Origin: Schistosoma haematobium
Lineage: Eukaryota; Platyhelminthes; Trematoda; Strigeidida; Schistosomatidae
Length of the DNA: 64,000 nucleotides
Assembly (NCBI RefSeq): GCF_000699445.3
Contig: NC_067202.1
Location: forward strand, 17,207,644-17,271,643
Direction of reading: 5' to 3'
The notes under the pieces are model-generated. The model had not been told where the DNA came from. It ran no database searches and saw only the letters and a program-made list of their open reading frames with translations. Shown here piece by piece: positions 11,900 through 22,914 of this stretch. Numbering within the stretch: the stretch's first letter is position 1; the number at the start of each line of letters is the position of its first letter. The position numbers and the translations under genes were made by a program.

Positions 11900-12670
11900 A
11901 TTACATTACGAGTAACGTCTGAGACCTATTAATGGACTAATATTATCTATATATTCTTATGGTGTAACTATTTAATAATTAGATTATGTATATTTATATT
12001 CCTCTTATTCTAAGCTTTATTTTGACCTCTATATTATTATTGTACGACTTACGGTTCTTAAGTTATGTTCAGTTTATTGACTACTGCCTCCCACGTTTAC
12101 AGCCACTTTTTGGCTTTATTATGTGCAAATGTTATTTCCTATTTTATGGTGCGTTTCGATCTGTTTGACTGATATATTAACCTAGTATGTCTAAAATAAA
12201 TGATTCGATTCACATCGCATATTGGAAGCTGGTATTGGTCACAATTGATTGATCACTGGGTGGTGATCAATGCCATGTGTGTCAAGTCCTTATTTAGTGC
12301 AGGTCGAATGCTATCTACCATGTTGCAATGTGGCCACCAGTCTAGGTGACTCGACATTGCGTGCACTATATATTGAGATTCGATGGTGGTTGGAGGTAGT
12401 CCACAGGAAACCCTGGACACAGGTTTCGTGCTACTTGGCACCGCCAGGGAGCATCATTTCCCTCAATATTACAGGCATACCTTGCTGACGAGTGCCAAGT
12501 AGCACGAAACCTGGGTTCAGGGTTTCCTGTGGACTACCTCCAACCACTATCTGAGCTAGTATTGGTGTTCTGAACTCAAGTGGACGGGTTAGGCGGACAT
12601 AGGATCAATAAAGACGCTAAGCTGCGCATACCGGTCAAACGTCATTGGTTTGTCAAAGTGCTAAGATTGT
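11900..12670 (-). repeat. Repeat family B, split by a family 3 element
   Basis: 11900-12239 and 12554-12670 are the two parts of one minus-strand family B copy. The join point is duplicated (agctNgtattggt at 12227-12239 and 12554-12566, one mismatch). Confidence 0.65.
12240..12553 (+). mobile_element. Family 3 hammerhead-like fold-back element with 13-bp target duplication
   Basis: Starts 'cacaattgattgatcactgg'. The 3' half is a near-perfect inverted repeat: 12383-12441 against 12490-12547, arms of ~57 bp with a ~48-bp spacer. The right arm holds the hammerhead-type core elements CTGACGAG (12484-12491) and CGAAA (12503-12507) with a TGC/GCA stem II between them. A convincing stem I does not form, so self-cleavage is doubtful. 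Flanked by the 13-bp duplication described for the host repeat B. Confidence 0.75.
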
Positions 12671-12809
12671 ATAACAAACAAAATTAGATAACTTGTCAAA
12701 ATATCTAGATGGCAAAGATGTTCAAGCAGCTCACTATTTTTAGACTCAATGGTCTTCTAGATTTTCAATGATGGTCTAACTTCTATTAATTCATGAATTC
12801 AAATATTAA

Positions 12810-13984
12810 ATTACTGCAATCTTCAAAACTATCCCTATTTGTTTTAAAGCTTTGATATTTCACGGTAATTAAAGCAATTAATCCCTTTTATAAATTTCAA
12901 TAGAGTAATTAGAAGACAGAGTTGATCTAGAAACAGATATGAGATGTTAATGCTATACATTTCAAACAATCTGGTCACATATATACTTATATGGAAATTA
13001 ATGAACGTCAATTAAAATGACTTAAGTATTACCAGGGTAAATTCAAAGTTACAACAAACTGTTTTTGTACATCTAAGGGGGTGGGGTTTATTGGTTTAAA
13101 TTTACAAATGGCTAAGGCTTCAATATAAACCTCAGAATTCGTCCTCAACAATTTCTGTATAACGTTTTAAACGATGTATTGATATTGATTTTTTTCACCC
13201 CGTTTCAATGATATGTCTCGCTATTGATGAACATGATTGTCTACGTCCCACATTGATCGGAACACATGACACTAACTGATTTTGAAGACATCTAGGGACA
13301 TGTTCAATAACCTTTGATTGTATTGTTGGATTATTCCCTCCTATGAATATGTGTCCACACAAACATGTAAAATCGTTATGATGGCGATATTCACTGAGGT
13401 TACCATATAAGTGTTAGCTCATTAAGAATAGATGTGAATGGGTAACAAAATGTTTATTATGAAGAACAGATGGATGGTTGTATGTAAGTCTCTAGAGTCA
13501 TTTATATCCACCAGAATCATTTAGGTACACAGTTATTCCAGGTATAACGTATTCACTAATTAGAAGTGTAATTATATACTTTCTAAAAGTAACCATTTGA
13601 CAATGATCTATCTCAAATATCAAACATGATAATTAGAAAGCATACTACTTAACCATTCTTCCTTAATACTCCTTTCTTTATTAGATTTTTACTTTTTGAA
13701 GATAGTTTCAGTTATTTCTAAAACTTTTCAATACATCCAAACCTAAAGATATCAATGCGTACTCTTCAGCAGTAATGGTACCATTGCACAGAAATCACTT
13801 TGGTTACATTCATATAAAAAGACAAACTGTAACATCTTTTTATCTCAAATTAAGCCTAGAAGAATACAAACATAAACCTGTTCTAATGGATTATTTTTAA
13901 CTAGCAAGAATGACATCTTAAAACGTACCCATCTTGTTTCTTCTCACAAGCATTCATATTCACCTGTTTGCTTGTTATAAATTG
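12810..13984. other. No recognised feature
   Basis: A 12740-12810 piece just upstream resembles the family 1 SINE tail. From 12810 onward I recognise nothing: no splice-bounded ORF and no repeat shared with the rest of the window. Confidence 0.4.
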
Positions 13985-14475
13985 TAACCGCCGATTAGAG
14001 GGCAGTGAATTATCGATCGGACCAAGGACGCGTAAAACATGTACGAGTAGCGTAGAGTCCTGATTAGTCCTACTTTCTGTCTAGCCCAGCTTGTTAAGTC
14101 CAGAACACCAATCTCAGTCTCTGCAATATGAACCATTTATTTCAAACATACTGCGTTTATATACCAACCAAACAGACCACATCGTACTATAAAATACAGA
14201 AAATACACATTTGTACAAGATTTAGCCAAATGTGGCTGTGAATGTGGGAAGTAGTGATTATTAGACAGGGAATAATTCAGGAACTGTAAATCGTATAGTA
14301 ACAGTTCATACGTTAAAATAAAGCTTATGATAAGAGAGACATGAATATGAATAGTTTAGTTAATAAATAATTATACGATAAGAAAATACGTATGGTATTT
14401 GGTCCACAAATGGATCCCAAAAATTACCACTCATTATTGTTACGCGACACAACACTATTATGCACATCGTATGAA
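13985..14475 (+). repeat. Repeat family B, near full length
   Basis: Begins around the 'ccgccgattagaggg' block and runs through 'tttcaaacatactg', 'acacatttgtacaagattta', 'aagcttatgataagag' and 'ggatcccaaaaattac' in the same order as 23350-23850. Confidence 0.7.
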
Positions 14476-14659
14476 TGATTTTATTAATCCATAGCGTTGT
14501 CGGTGCCAAATAATGACATCATTAAAATAACGAATTAGTCTGTTGACCGTCAGGACTTTCATCAAATAAAAAACAACAATCGGACATAAACTAAAATTCA
14601 TTTCCTCTATTTTAATTGGTTCGTCTGTATACTATTACTTTCATTGTATTCATATAAAC

Positions 14660-15192
14660 CTATCCGTTTCATTGCCCCCAAATGATCTGGTATGGCCAAG
14701 AGTGTGAACAGTCCGCTCTCGCTCTCGAAATGCTCTCACACGGCCATGCGTGTATAGTCTCTGCCGGGGAAGTTCTACTCACTACCTTCTCGCACCACGG
14801 ATGCTGTTTACGAAATTGAGAGAACGAAAAGCGAATGCCCGGAGATTTAACCGGGTTAGTGGACATGAAGAGTTCACCTAGGGGAGTTGTAAAACCCTTA
14901 TTTCAAACAAATGATTCACATGGGTTCCAGTACCTTGAAGGAACAATTGGCGTATGAACCAATCGTTGATCACCGGCTACCATGGGACTGTGTCTCCTGA
15001 CGTTGCTCCACTGCCTTGTGAATCAGACCTTTAGGTTAAAGGCTCCGGGTGTGGCCCCTTGACAAAACCACCTGCTTCAATGTGAGCTCCCGGGCAGTAT
15101 CACAACCCTCACACAAATCAAATGAGACTTATATAGTGCATATGTATTTGGTGCCTCCTTGTACCAATATCTATGTGTTCAAATAAATAAAT
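14660..15192 (+). repeat. Repeat family A, full-length copy (~530 bp)
   Basis: The most complete copy in the first half. It contains 'ctctcgaaatgctctcaca', 'gaaaagcgaatgcccgg', 'tgacgttgctccactgcc', 'aaaaccacctgcttc' and the tail 'ttcaaataaataaa'. No ORF. Confidence 0.75.
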
Positions 15193-15262
15193 CCGTTTTG
15201 TTCATGTTACTTTATATTGATTGTTGAGTTGTTTTTTTGTCTCTTCTATTCATTTGTTCAAG

Positions 15263-15476
15263 TATACCACATCCAACTGCTAATAAGACAGTTGTAAAAC
15301 ATAATCGACCTCAAGCATATTATGATATATTCGGTAAAGATGTAACATCTTTAGAAGATTCTGTTGAAATTTCTAATTCAAATATGAAACAAATCAATAT
15401 TGAACAAGTAACATATGTTGGTCGTATTCAAAAAATATGCCGTGAAAATCTTCATAATGCATTACATTTATCTGAA
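15263..15476 (+). CDS. CCDC180-like gene, exon 2 of 7 visible
   Basis: Acceptor ttcaag at 15262, donor GTAATA at 15477. It enters with one base owed (aa+t = Asn across the junction) and leaves in phase 0. The product runs from IPHPTANK to ENLHNALHLSE. Its end leads straight into NYYRQKGIRQ of the next exon, which is the junction resembling CCDC180 proteins (helical ...LAE.YYRQK.xRPxTRP...). Confidence 0.75.
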
Positions 15477-15547
15477 GTAATAATCATATTAATTGTTTAT
15501 TTCATTAAAACTTTGAATAAGTTGCACTACGAAATAAATAGTATAGT

Positions 15548-15890
15548 TGAATTCATAAGTCAGTTGAATCTAGGTCATCATTGAAAACCTTAAGGCAATG
15601 AACGGCTGTTTCGTCCTAGTACAGGACTCCTCGGAAGTGCGCATCCGTGATCCCACCTCGCGGGATTCAAGCCCAGGACCTATCGGTCTCGTGCACGAAC
15701 GCTTAAATTCTAGACCATTGAGCCGGTATCCAACCGTGGTAATGTCTAACTTCAAACAATCCACGAAATCGCACCACCGCCCACCATTGTCGCAATTGCG
15801 CATTGCTGAGGAGTTCCATACTGGGACGAAATGATCACCCAATTCTTCTAGGTTTTCCATAGTGGTATAGCTTCAGTCGACTGATGAATT
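15548..15890 (-). mobile_element. Hammerhead SINE family 1, complete fold-back copy
   Basis: 15548-15642 is a minus-strand arm with tail, 15643-15770 the minus-strand tRNA-like body and head, 15771-15796 a spacer, and 15797-15890 a plus-strand arm with tail. The two arms are inverted copies of each other. The left core has a U4 change; the right core has CTGAGGAG and CGAAA but the U at the cleavage triplet is replaced. Confidence 0.75.
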
Positions 15891-16279
15891 CAACCATTAA
15901 ATTACTATAATATCCACAAAGACCTCTTTCTGATTATAAATGATTTTATAAATACAAAAAACGACAAAACTATCATTTAACGATATTGAATTAACAGATG
16001 ATAATTTGAAGTTGGAAAGAAGATAGAAAGTTTACGGTAGATATTGTTGTGAATTAAGTCTATTGACCAGTATGACATGGTAAAGTCATGAATCAGAATT
16101 CTAATTCTCATTTTGTCTATTTCGTATTTATTATTTCTTCTATAGTCTTGTGTTCCAAACTTAGTGAATGATATACCTGACTAGTATCGTTGACTTTAAG
16201 TAGACTTTGATAAATTCCTATCGATCCGCTATTTACTAGCTTTCCTCAGTGCCTTGATTTGAGTCTGGAAAGTCAAAGT

Positions 16280-16545
16280 CCAATTTCTATTGTCATTATA
16301 TTTCAAACACACATCTGTTTCTATACAAGCATACTGGATCACATCACACAATAGCATGAAAAATAACAATTATAAATAAACGAGCCAAAAGTGACTATGA
16401 ATAAAGCAAACAGTAAATGATCGATTGACAAATAAATAGAAATAATAAGTAGTCCAAGAATAGCTAATATGCTAAATAAAAGCTTATGATGATCTAAATA
16501 AATATGCACAACAATCCAGTGACTGAGTAGCTATACAGTAACCAC
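16280..16545 (+). repeat. Repeat family B, degenerate
   Basis: Weak but collinear match to family B (tttcaaacacacatctg, then agccaaaagtgactatgaat, then aagcttatgatg). Confidence 0.5.
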
Positions 16546-16790
16546 ATATATAAGCATATATATAGACATTAACACCGTTGGATGCCGACTCAGTGGTATA
16601 GAGATTAAGCACTCGCGCGCAAGACCGATAGGTCCTGGGTGCGAGTCTCGCGAGGAAGGGTTGTGGATTCGCACTGCTGAGGAGTCCCATATTAGGACGA
16701 AACGGCCATCCAATGCTTCCAAGTTTTCCATTGTTGTCTAGCTTCAATTGACTCATAATCTCAACTATTAAAATTACTAGGATATCGACA
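16545..16790 (+). mobile_element. Hammerhead SINE family 1, sense copy in an intron
   Basis: Head, A-box-like 'cagtggtatagagattaa', B-box-like 'ggtcctgggtgcgagtctc', ribozyme arm and tail ending 'ctcaactattaaaattac'. It lies between exons 2 and 3 of the CCDC180-like gene, in the sense orientation. Confidence 0.75.
16671..16716 (+). ncRNA. Hammerhead ribozyme motif, core intact
   Basis: Stem I 5' strand gcactg, core CTGAGGA, stem II gtcc/ggac, GAAA, very short stem III (ACGG/CCAT, one C-A mismatch), cleavage triplet ATC, stem I 3' strand caatgc (one mismatch). Schistosome Sm-alpha hammerheads likewise have a minimal stem III; such motifs may work better as dimers. Confidence 0.65.
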
Positions 16791-17269
16791 ACACCCCTTC
16801 TGATATATATGTATAATAGTTATCCAAAAATTAGTTCAAGAAGTTACCATTTCTTCAGTCTTCTTTATGATCTATCAGATATAAAGTCGGTCCATCACTG
16901 TAACCAACTAGTTTTAAGTACTATAAAATAACTTTTTCATTAGAATTACTCATTAGATTATTTGCAGTAAGCAGTTTTAGTTCAAATATGCTTTATGACC
17001 TTAAAATCTCTAACTTGACAACTAATAATCAATTACTACAATGTTGTTTAAAACAACTTTACAGTAAGATTTAGTTGGAATGTGTTTTTGTCCACAGAAA
17101 TCTTAACTTCTTTGTTACATTTTTGTATATACATGATGTTCAAACTGATTTTTCATGGTTGTGTTAATCTTCCGTTAATACTAATGATTATTAATGGATT
17201 AAAATGAACCATTTTGCATAAGACAGTGGTTACCTGGACTCATTCTTGTGCATCCATCTGAAGAGTTCA

Positions 17270-17445
17270 AAACAAAGAAAAACGACGCTCATTCTGATGG
17301 AGTTTTGTTCTCTGATCTGGATGGTTTGATTGTAGAGCTTTCATTATTCTTCTGAATGACATTATCAGCACAAACGATGAAAGCTCCATAACTAAACAAT
17401 TTAGCTCAGAGAACAAAACTCCACCAAAATTAACCATCTGAGCAA
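17270..17445. repeat. Imperfect inverted repeat
   Basis: 'gatggagttttgttctctga' near 17298 is answered by its reverse complement near 17402-17426 (agagaacaaaactccaccaa), with 'gtagagctttcattattctt' also mirrored at 17377-17392. A diverged single arm recurs at 22915-23015. Confidence 0.55.
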
Positions 17446-17607
17446 CAAATCTTCTCCACCAACCTACGTTCTGGATTCCCTTGTTAACTACCATGTAGCT
17501 CTGCTCAAAAATAGTCTACATACATTATACATTTACATATGTATATTTTCTTTTGCTCAATCACTACTACTTATTAGATTATTGTACTTGTTTATTTGTT
17601 AATTCAG

Positions 17608-17752
17608 AATTATTATCGACAAAAAGGTATTCGGCAGCCAACACATCCAGATTTTATCAAGTCCACATTTGATGATGCTGCTAATACTATTGTTACAAAT
17701 TTAAAAACACTATTCACTGAAGCAGAATTATATCGTAATTCATGTGTAAAAG
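17608..17752 (+). CDS. CCDC180-like gene, exon 3 of 7 visible
   Basis: Acceptor aattcag at 17607, donor G|GTATGT at 17753; phase 0 in, phase 1 out. It encodes NYYRQKGIRQPTHPDFIKST and then FDDAANTIVTNLKTLFTEAE, ending CVK. This stretch looks like the conserved start of the C-terminal helical domain of CCDC180 (YYRQK, then TRPD..., then a Cys/Ala-rich helix). Recognised from memory of the family, not by alignment. Confidence 0.8.
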
Positions 17753-17814
17753 GTATGTACAAATGATTTGAATTTATGAAATATTTTACTGTTAGTTATA
17801 GTAATATTTTAATA

Positions 17815-18165
17815 GTTGAATTCATCAGTCAATTAAAGTTAGATCACCATGGAAAATTTGAAAGCAATGAACTGCCATCTCGTCCTAGTATGGAACTCCT
17901 CAGCAATGCGCAACCACGACAATGGAGGGCGGTGGTGCGATTTCGTGGATTGTTTGAAGTTAGACATTAATACGATTGAATGCCGCCTCAATGGTCTAGA
18001 GGTTAAGCGTTCATGTACAAGACCGAAGGTCTTGAGTTCGAATCCTGCATGCTGAATCGTGAATGCCCACTGCTGAGGAGTCCCATACTACAAGACGAAA
18101 CGGTTGTCTATTGCTTCCAGGTTTCCCATAATTGTATAGCTTTAATTGACTCCTGAATTGAACTA
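17815..18165 (+). mobile_element. Hammerhead SINE family 1, complete fold-back copy
   Basis: A minus-strand arm (17818-17920), a spacer with 'ggagggcggtggtgcgattt', the tRNA-like body (17960-18055) and a plus-strand arm with tail (18063-18165). Mirror-image arms begin 'gttgaattcatcagtcaatt' and end 'cctgaattgaac'. It is the mirror layout of 15548-15890, with the tRNA-like body on the other strand. Confidence 0.75.
18064..18118 (+). ncRNA. Hammerhead ribozyme motif, core intact, weak stems
   Basis: CTGAGGA and GAAA are conserved. Stem II is reduced to gtc/gac, stem III is ACGG/TTGT with two G-U pairs, and the cleavage triplet is GTC. Stem I has a mismatch and a wobble. Confidence 0.45.
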
Positions 18166-18239
18166 TTAAATAAAACTCCTAACTGAATTAAAAATTTTAC
18201 ATCATATACTGACACTTGTTAGATAATCAATGAAAATCA

Positions 18240-18430
18240 TGAGTAACTAAGTAGCTTTTTCATCCTAGTATGATACTCCGAGACAATCTTCATTCATGAT
18301 CCCACCAGAGACTGAAACCAGGAAGTTGAGCTTCACGTTAAGTACTCAGTCTTCAAACGACTGAGTTAGTATTTCATGGTTTATATTCGTAACTTCAGTT
18401 GACTGGCTATACTTCAAGGCCGTTATTCAT
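18240..18430 (-). repeat. Degenerate SINE-like remnant
   Basis: Retains 'catcctagtatgatactcc' and a decayed tRNA-like stretch. A similarly decayed copy lies at 26630-26830. Confidence 0.35.
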
Positions 18431-19204
18431 CATCCTCGTCTAATGCCCAATATCGTTGAATTCCACTGGTTAAAACTATTCACGAGAACTACAGTAAATT
18501 CTCTCCTAAAATCAATCACTAGTAAATATTTGGTAATCATATTTATAGAGTGTCGTGAAGATTGTTGAATTTTGAATTTCACATCCCTGATTGTCTTTGG
18601 TTAAATAACCATTTAAAATATTTATGAACTACTTATAACAAGTAGGCTAAGACTAAGGGTATGTAGTTCAAGTGATATCAGTTTGTGATGAGGACCTTAA
18701 TCTTAACTCCAAGTCCTCATTCCCAACGTTGATTCCGAATACTAATCTAATAAATGAGCCGTGACCTTTAAACCATTTGCACGTTCACCATCAGCTCATC
18801 GGTACAGCTCAGATTTAGTGAATAGTTTAAAAGAGAAGATTGTCCTTATGAAATGTCTCCAGAAACTTAATATTTTTTGAATGAATGACGATGTCTATTA
18901 TTATTTGGTTCATTTGCTTAGTTCTTTGGAGTTACGTCTGCCATTTACAGCGTTGACATTTGCTCATAATGAGCATGGTATTTTTAAATGTTCCTTTGTA
19001 GGTTTTGAATTAGTCCACAAGTGAATATTTTTATTCGTTCAGATTTACAATTACTATTTGATCCCAATAACTTCAACAAAGTGATATACATTTTAGATTC
19101 ATTGTTTATTGATTATTCTGAAAGATTTTGAAGTGTTAACTGTAATTCCATGGCGTCGAGAATGATGAGTGATGATATTGTTGATAATATGTTGCTTTTT
19201 AAAT

Positions 19205-19400
19205 CTTAGTTTATGTGGAATATTTGGGACTCGTCAGCTGGATATACCTGCATCCCAGAATTGATTTTCAGTTCAGGACTCGAACCCAGTACCGTTCGCT
19301 CCAAATACCATCTCATTATCCATTTAGCTATCGAGTCAACTCTGGGATGCAGGTACATCCAGCTGACGAGTCCCAAATAGGACGAAGCTCGCGTCCTGTA
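19205..19400. mobile_element. Sm-alpha-like hammerhead SINE (family 2), fold-back
   Basis: The centre (19262-19335) is a minus-strand tRNA-like body with a B-box (ggttcgagtcc on the minus strand). Each side carries an arm containing 'gacgagtcccaaat' in opposite orientation (19226-19245 minus, 19358-19380 plus). The plus arm shows the classical schistosome layout: 'gtacatccag', CTGACGAG, stem II tccCAAATAgga and CGAAG. The last base of the GAAA core is changed, so it is probably inactive. Confidence 0.75.
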
Positions 19401-19479
19401 TTCTACTGCTAGTCACTACTCATCTTCGATTAAGAATTATTTCTATAAATATGATATAAAGTATGCACAATTGTGTATA

Positions 19480-20230
19480 AAGAAAACGTTTTTCGACAAG
19501 TCAGTACACACAATTCTTTAGCTTTGCATCCAGTCATTATTACAGAAATTAGTTAGATGTTTTGCAAGTAGACGTAGGAAGATATGTTCAGACGACACTA
19601 TCAACAAGGAACTAGAGTTTATTCATAATATATTGGTTGAAATGAGTTCTCCACAAGGTTTTCTGAAAAAGCATTCTCATATAATGAACAGGAAAATAGC
19701 GACATCGATGGTTAGTAAGAAGCCTTTCTTCCGGAAGCTACAATCCAGCGGAGACATAGCTAGTAATGTACTACGGGATAGCCTGACCAAAGCAATGAAG
19801 AGAACGCTTATCGCAGCTACTCTCTGTTTGTCGTTCTTCAGCCGATTTATAGTGATTTCTCAACCGAAGAATAAGTTACCTGGTTGTGCCACTTCCATGT
19901 GTATCTACAAATTCAGTTGTTGATGTGGAGGAAGCTATATCAGATGTACTGTTAGACAACTGAGTCAATGAATTAGTGAATAGCTCTCATCGTGGTTAGG
20001 AAGGAGTATCGTTAAAACAATATGCAGCTCTGTTCTACCATACCTGATCGATAGCGATCATGTAGTAGAAGGAAATATCTCATTTAAAGTGATTTATCAT
20101 ATTCCTACTAACTTCCCTAATGGGGTTCGATTTCGTCTGTTATACATAGCAGAAGCTATTGGGATTCGAGCTAACAATCTAAATCTTTATATTCATAAGA
20201 CATTTATGACACCCTTATCTCTTTCTTGCT
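19480..20230 (+). mobile_element. Penelope-like element 3' fragment with GIY-YIG remnant, broken
   Basis: An open stretch from 19633 to 19923 (HSHIMNRKIATSMVSKK, then SGDIASNVLRD, then LPGCATSMCIYKFSC) is followed after a stop by the GIY-YIG-like CGGSYI..TVRQLSQ. A terminal block is of the 'AEAIGIRANN.NL..HKT' kind. A reverse transcriptase upstream of a C-terminal GIY-YIG nuclease defines Penelope-like elements; the RT is absent here. Stops within the GIY-YIG part show decay. Confidence 0.65.
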
Positions 20231-20649
20231 CAATTATGCCTTAATGAATGGTTTTGTTCATGATTATTACGCATACTCTGTGTTCGTTTGCTTTGATTCA
20301 CTTCACTTTTTTAAAATATATGCTGTACAGTTCCTTCTGTCTGAACACATATTATTACGTAATCGTTTTAATTTTTAGTGAATGTTATCTCAATGTCTTA
20401 TGTTCCGAATCGTTGACCTATCTGCTATTGTGAAATACTGATTCAAGCTTTTATTATTCTTATTACAACTAATAAACCTGTCATTACACTATCGATTTGT
20501 AACGTTTACTTATTATATTGCGTAATCTATTCGATAGATGTTATGAACTCATAGTAACTTGGTTAGTTTAATAGTTTAATATATTCGTACAAATATGTAT
20601 TTTTGAAAGTGAAACCTATCGAGGAGCTAATTGAATTGAATGCTAGACC

Positions 20650-20715
20650 GCCGTTGAAAAGATGGAAGCATTGGACGGCCATTTCGTCCTAGTATGGGGC
20701 TCTTCAGCAGCAACG
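20650..20715 (-). ncRNA. Hammerhead SINE arm fragment
   Basis: Minus strand: CTGAAGA, stem II with one mismatch, GAAA, stem III ATGG/CCGT, triplet GTC. The core is intact but stem I is poor, and no tRNA-like body is attached. Confidence 0.5.
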
Positions 20716-20729
20716 TACCATTTACTAAT

Positions 20730-20730
<1 letters not shown>

Positions 20731-20761
<31 letters not shown>
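20731..20761. repeat. (AT)n microsatellite just upstream of an acceptor site
   Basis: About 30 bp of alternating T and A, ending ~15 bp before the exon acceptor at 20777. Confidence 0.9.
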
Positions 20762-20763
<2 letters not shown>

Positions 20764-20777
20764 TCTCTATTGTTTAG

Positions 20778-20938
20778 AATTTTCTGAACAATTGGATAAC
20801 ATTGAACAATTAGCAAGTCAGTTACCATGTTTATTATTTGAACAAATAGTTAATGAAATTAAATTGTATATATTACAAGAGATGAATATCCATCAGAATA
20901 GAATAGAATTTGATTTAAATCAATTAAATGAATTACGT
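20778..20938 (+). CDS. CCDC180-like gene, exon 4 of 7 visible
   Basis: Acceptor tgtttag at 20777, donor GTAAGT at 20939; phase 1 in (G+AA = Glu), phase 0 out. It encodes FSEQLDNIEQLASQLPCLLF through EMNIHQNRIEFDLNQLNELR, long amphipathic helix expected to be coiled coil. Confidence 0.8.
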
Positions 20939-20999
20939 GTAAGTTAATAAATGGTTTTTCATTTAATATTCAATGTGATTATTAATCTGTCTTGTAACT

Positions 21000-21300
21000 C
21001 TTCAAAGAGTTACTGACATAAAAATGTCAGTGGATGAGAAAAGTTGATACGCTCATGATTTGTTGAAAATATTTTGCCGGGTGTATTTTGACAACACCTT
21101 CTTTGTATGTATACCATCAACTAATACACGAGATCTAATAATAATGATACTTCAGATGATGGCCACCGACAAATTTCCAAGTCCTTCATGTAAACACCGA
21201 CCCCTCCAGCAGCTCTTCTACAGTTTCCGCCTGGTTCAAGCCTAGGTAAAGAAGGATGGTTGGGTATGTTTTCAACAACCCTATCCAGTGGAAAACAATC
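21000..21300 (+). repeat. Left copy of a ~300-bp direct repeat flanking an RTE-A endonuclease fragment
   Basis: Collinear with 21981-22284 (shared blocks: 'aaaaatgtcagtggatgaga', 'gccgggtgtattttgacaac', 'ataataatgatacttcagat', 'agtggaaaacaatc'), with scattered substitutions. The source sequence was not identified. It contains short open pieces (CRVYFDNTFFVC) that may come from a gene or transposon. Confidence 0.7.
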
Positions 21301-21374
21301 TTGCTGAAAAAACGCTAACCGGAATAAATAATTTGAACCATTTAGACTCTGCTCTCCGATTTGAAGGATCTTCA

Positions 21375-21960
21375 GAAAAATGGTGAAACCTTATGGTAAA
21401 AGCCGAGATTCTCCGAAAGTCACGAGACTGGTTCTTCTTCTAACAACCGCAGCAATACTTAATGTAGGAACATGGAATGTTCGAATAATGTTGGAAACGG
21501 AGAGGATGAATCAAATAGCTGCGGAAATCAGAAGATACAACTTGACGGTTCCCGGAATCAGCGAAACGCATTGAACTCAAGTTGGACAGCAAAGACCAGA
21601 TATGAGAGAGATGCTGCTGAACTCCTATCACGAAGAGGAAAATGCACCACGCACCTAGGGAGTTGTTCTGATGCTGTCCGAAGAAGCACGTAATGCACTT
21701 ATCAAGTGGGGATCTCGTGGATCCAGGATCATCAAAGCAACCTTTAAAACAAAGGAAGGAATCATGATGAATGTTATTTAATGTTATGCACCCGCCTATG
21801 AAAGCGACGACGACAATAAAGATAAATTTTACGAGGGGTTGCAATCAATCATAGCGAAGCGCCGAAAATGATCTCACCATCTTGATCTAAACGCTAAATT
21901 CGAAATGTACAACGATGGGCATGGGGATATCATGGGACGACATGGACAAACTAGGAGACT
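21375..21960 (+). mobile_element. RTE-A LINE, endonuclease domain fragment, broken
   Basis: AP-endonuclease-like sequence: NVGTWNVRIML...E near 21460, IAAEIRRYNLTVPGISETH, then after stops ALIKWGSRGSRIIKATFKT, NVI.CYAPAYE and a decayed DLNAKFEM...DIMGRHG. This is the part missing from the RTE-A copy at 610-2015. Several stops and frame changes; non-functional. Confidence 0.75.
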
Positions 21961-21980
21961 GGAACGAGAAAGGTGACTGT

Positions 21981-22284
21981 AGCTCTTCTAGAGCTATTGA
22001 CGTAAAAATGTCAGTGGATGAGAAAAAGTTATATGCTCGCGATTCGTTGAAAGGATTTTGCCGGGTGTATTTTGACAACACCTTCTTCGTATGTATGCCA
22101 TCAACTAATACGTGAGATCTAATAATAATGATACTTCAGATGATGGCCACCGACAAATTACCAATTCCTTCATGTGCACACCAAATCATCCAGAAGCTCT
22201 TCTACACTTACCGCCTGGTTCACGCCTAGGTAAAGGAGGATGGTTGGGCATATTTTCAAAAACCCCATCAAGTGGAAAACAATC
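21981..22284 (+). repeat. Right copy of the ~300-bp direct repeat
   Basis: Second copy of 21000-21300. Sequence after 22284 (open frame to 22467, GGNYSGSSFMSIKIIND) has no counterpart after the left copy. Confidence 0.7.
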
Positions 22285-22914
22285 TTTGTACCAGCTTTTG
22301 TGTTCTTACTTTCGCGTGGTGGTAATTACAGTGGTTCATCGTTTATGAGTATAAAAATAATAAACGATTCCGACATAATATGCAGTGATCAACCAGATAT
22401 AAAAAATAACGTTGAATTAGAAGACTTCTCATATACAAAGTTTAACAAATCGCATAGATTTTTATAGTTTTCAATTTATTCTATAATTCTAATTGAAATA
22501 ACGTAATGATATGTCTCATATACAAAAAACTTAGATATCGACAGCTTAACTGCATGAACATCAATTAGTGGTCAAACACCATGACATGTCCTCACTTATA
22601 TCAATACACGTGGACAACTGCGGACATGCATTCGACTGGAAAAAATGTGCAAATCTTGGATAGAGAAAATTCCAAAAACATCAGAAAATTTTTAGAAGCT
22701 TGGCACTCAGGTCGATCAACAATCAACAAGCACATTGAAATCAATCCAATTTATCAACCAATCAGGAAAATTATGGACAAACATAGGAACAAAATCAAAC
22801 CAATTGGAAATATAACCAAAACAAAGAAGTGGATAACGATAGGTTAAAGGTCGACAATAACCATTGAACATACAGGTCTATAGGACAAGCTGTGAGTCAT
22901 ATATGTGGAGAAAT

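Noticed and set aside
12484..12530. Family 3 hammerhead as an active ribozyme
   Set aside because: Core blocks CTGACGAG and CGAAA are present, but I could not pair a stem I next to the core, and stem III needs a bulge. Kept only as hammerhead-like.
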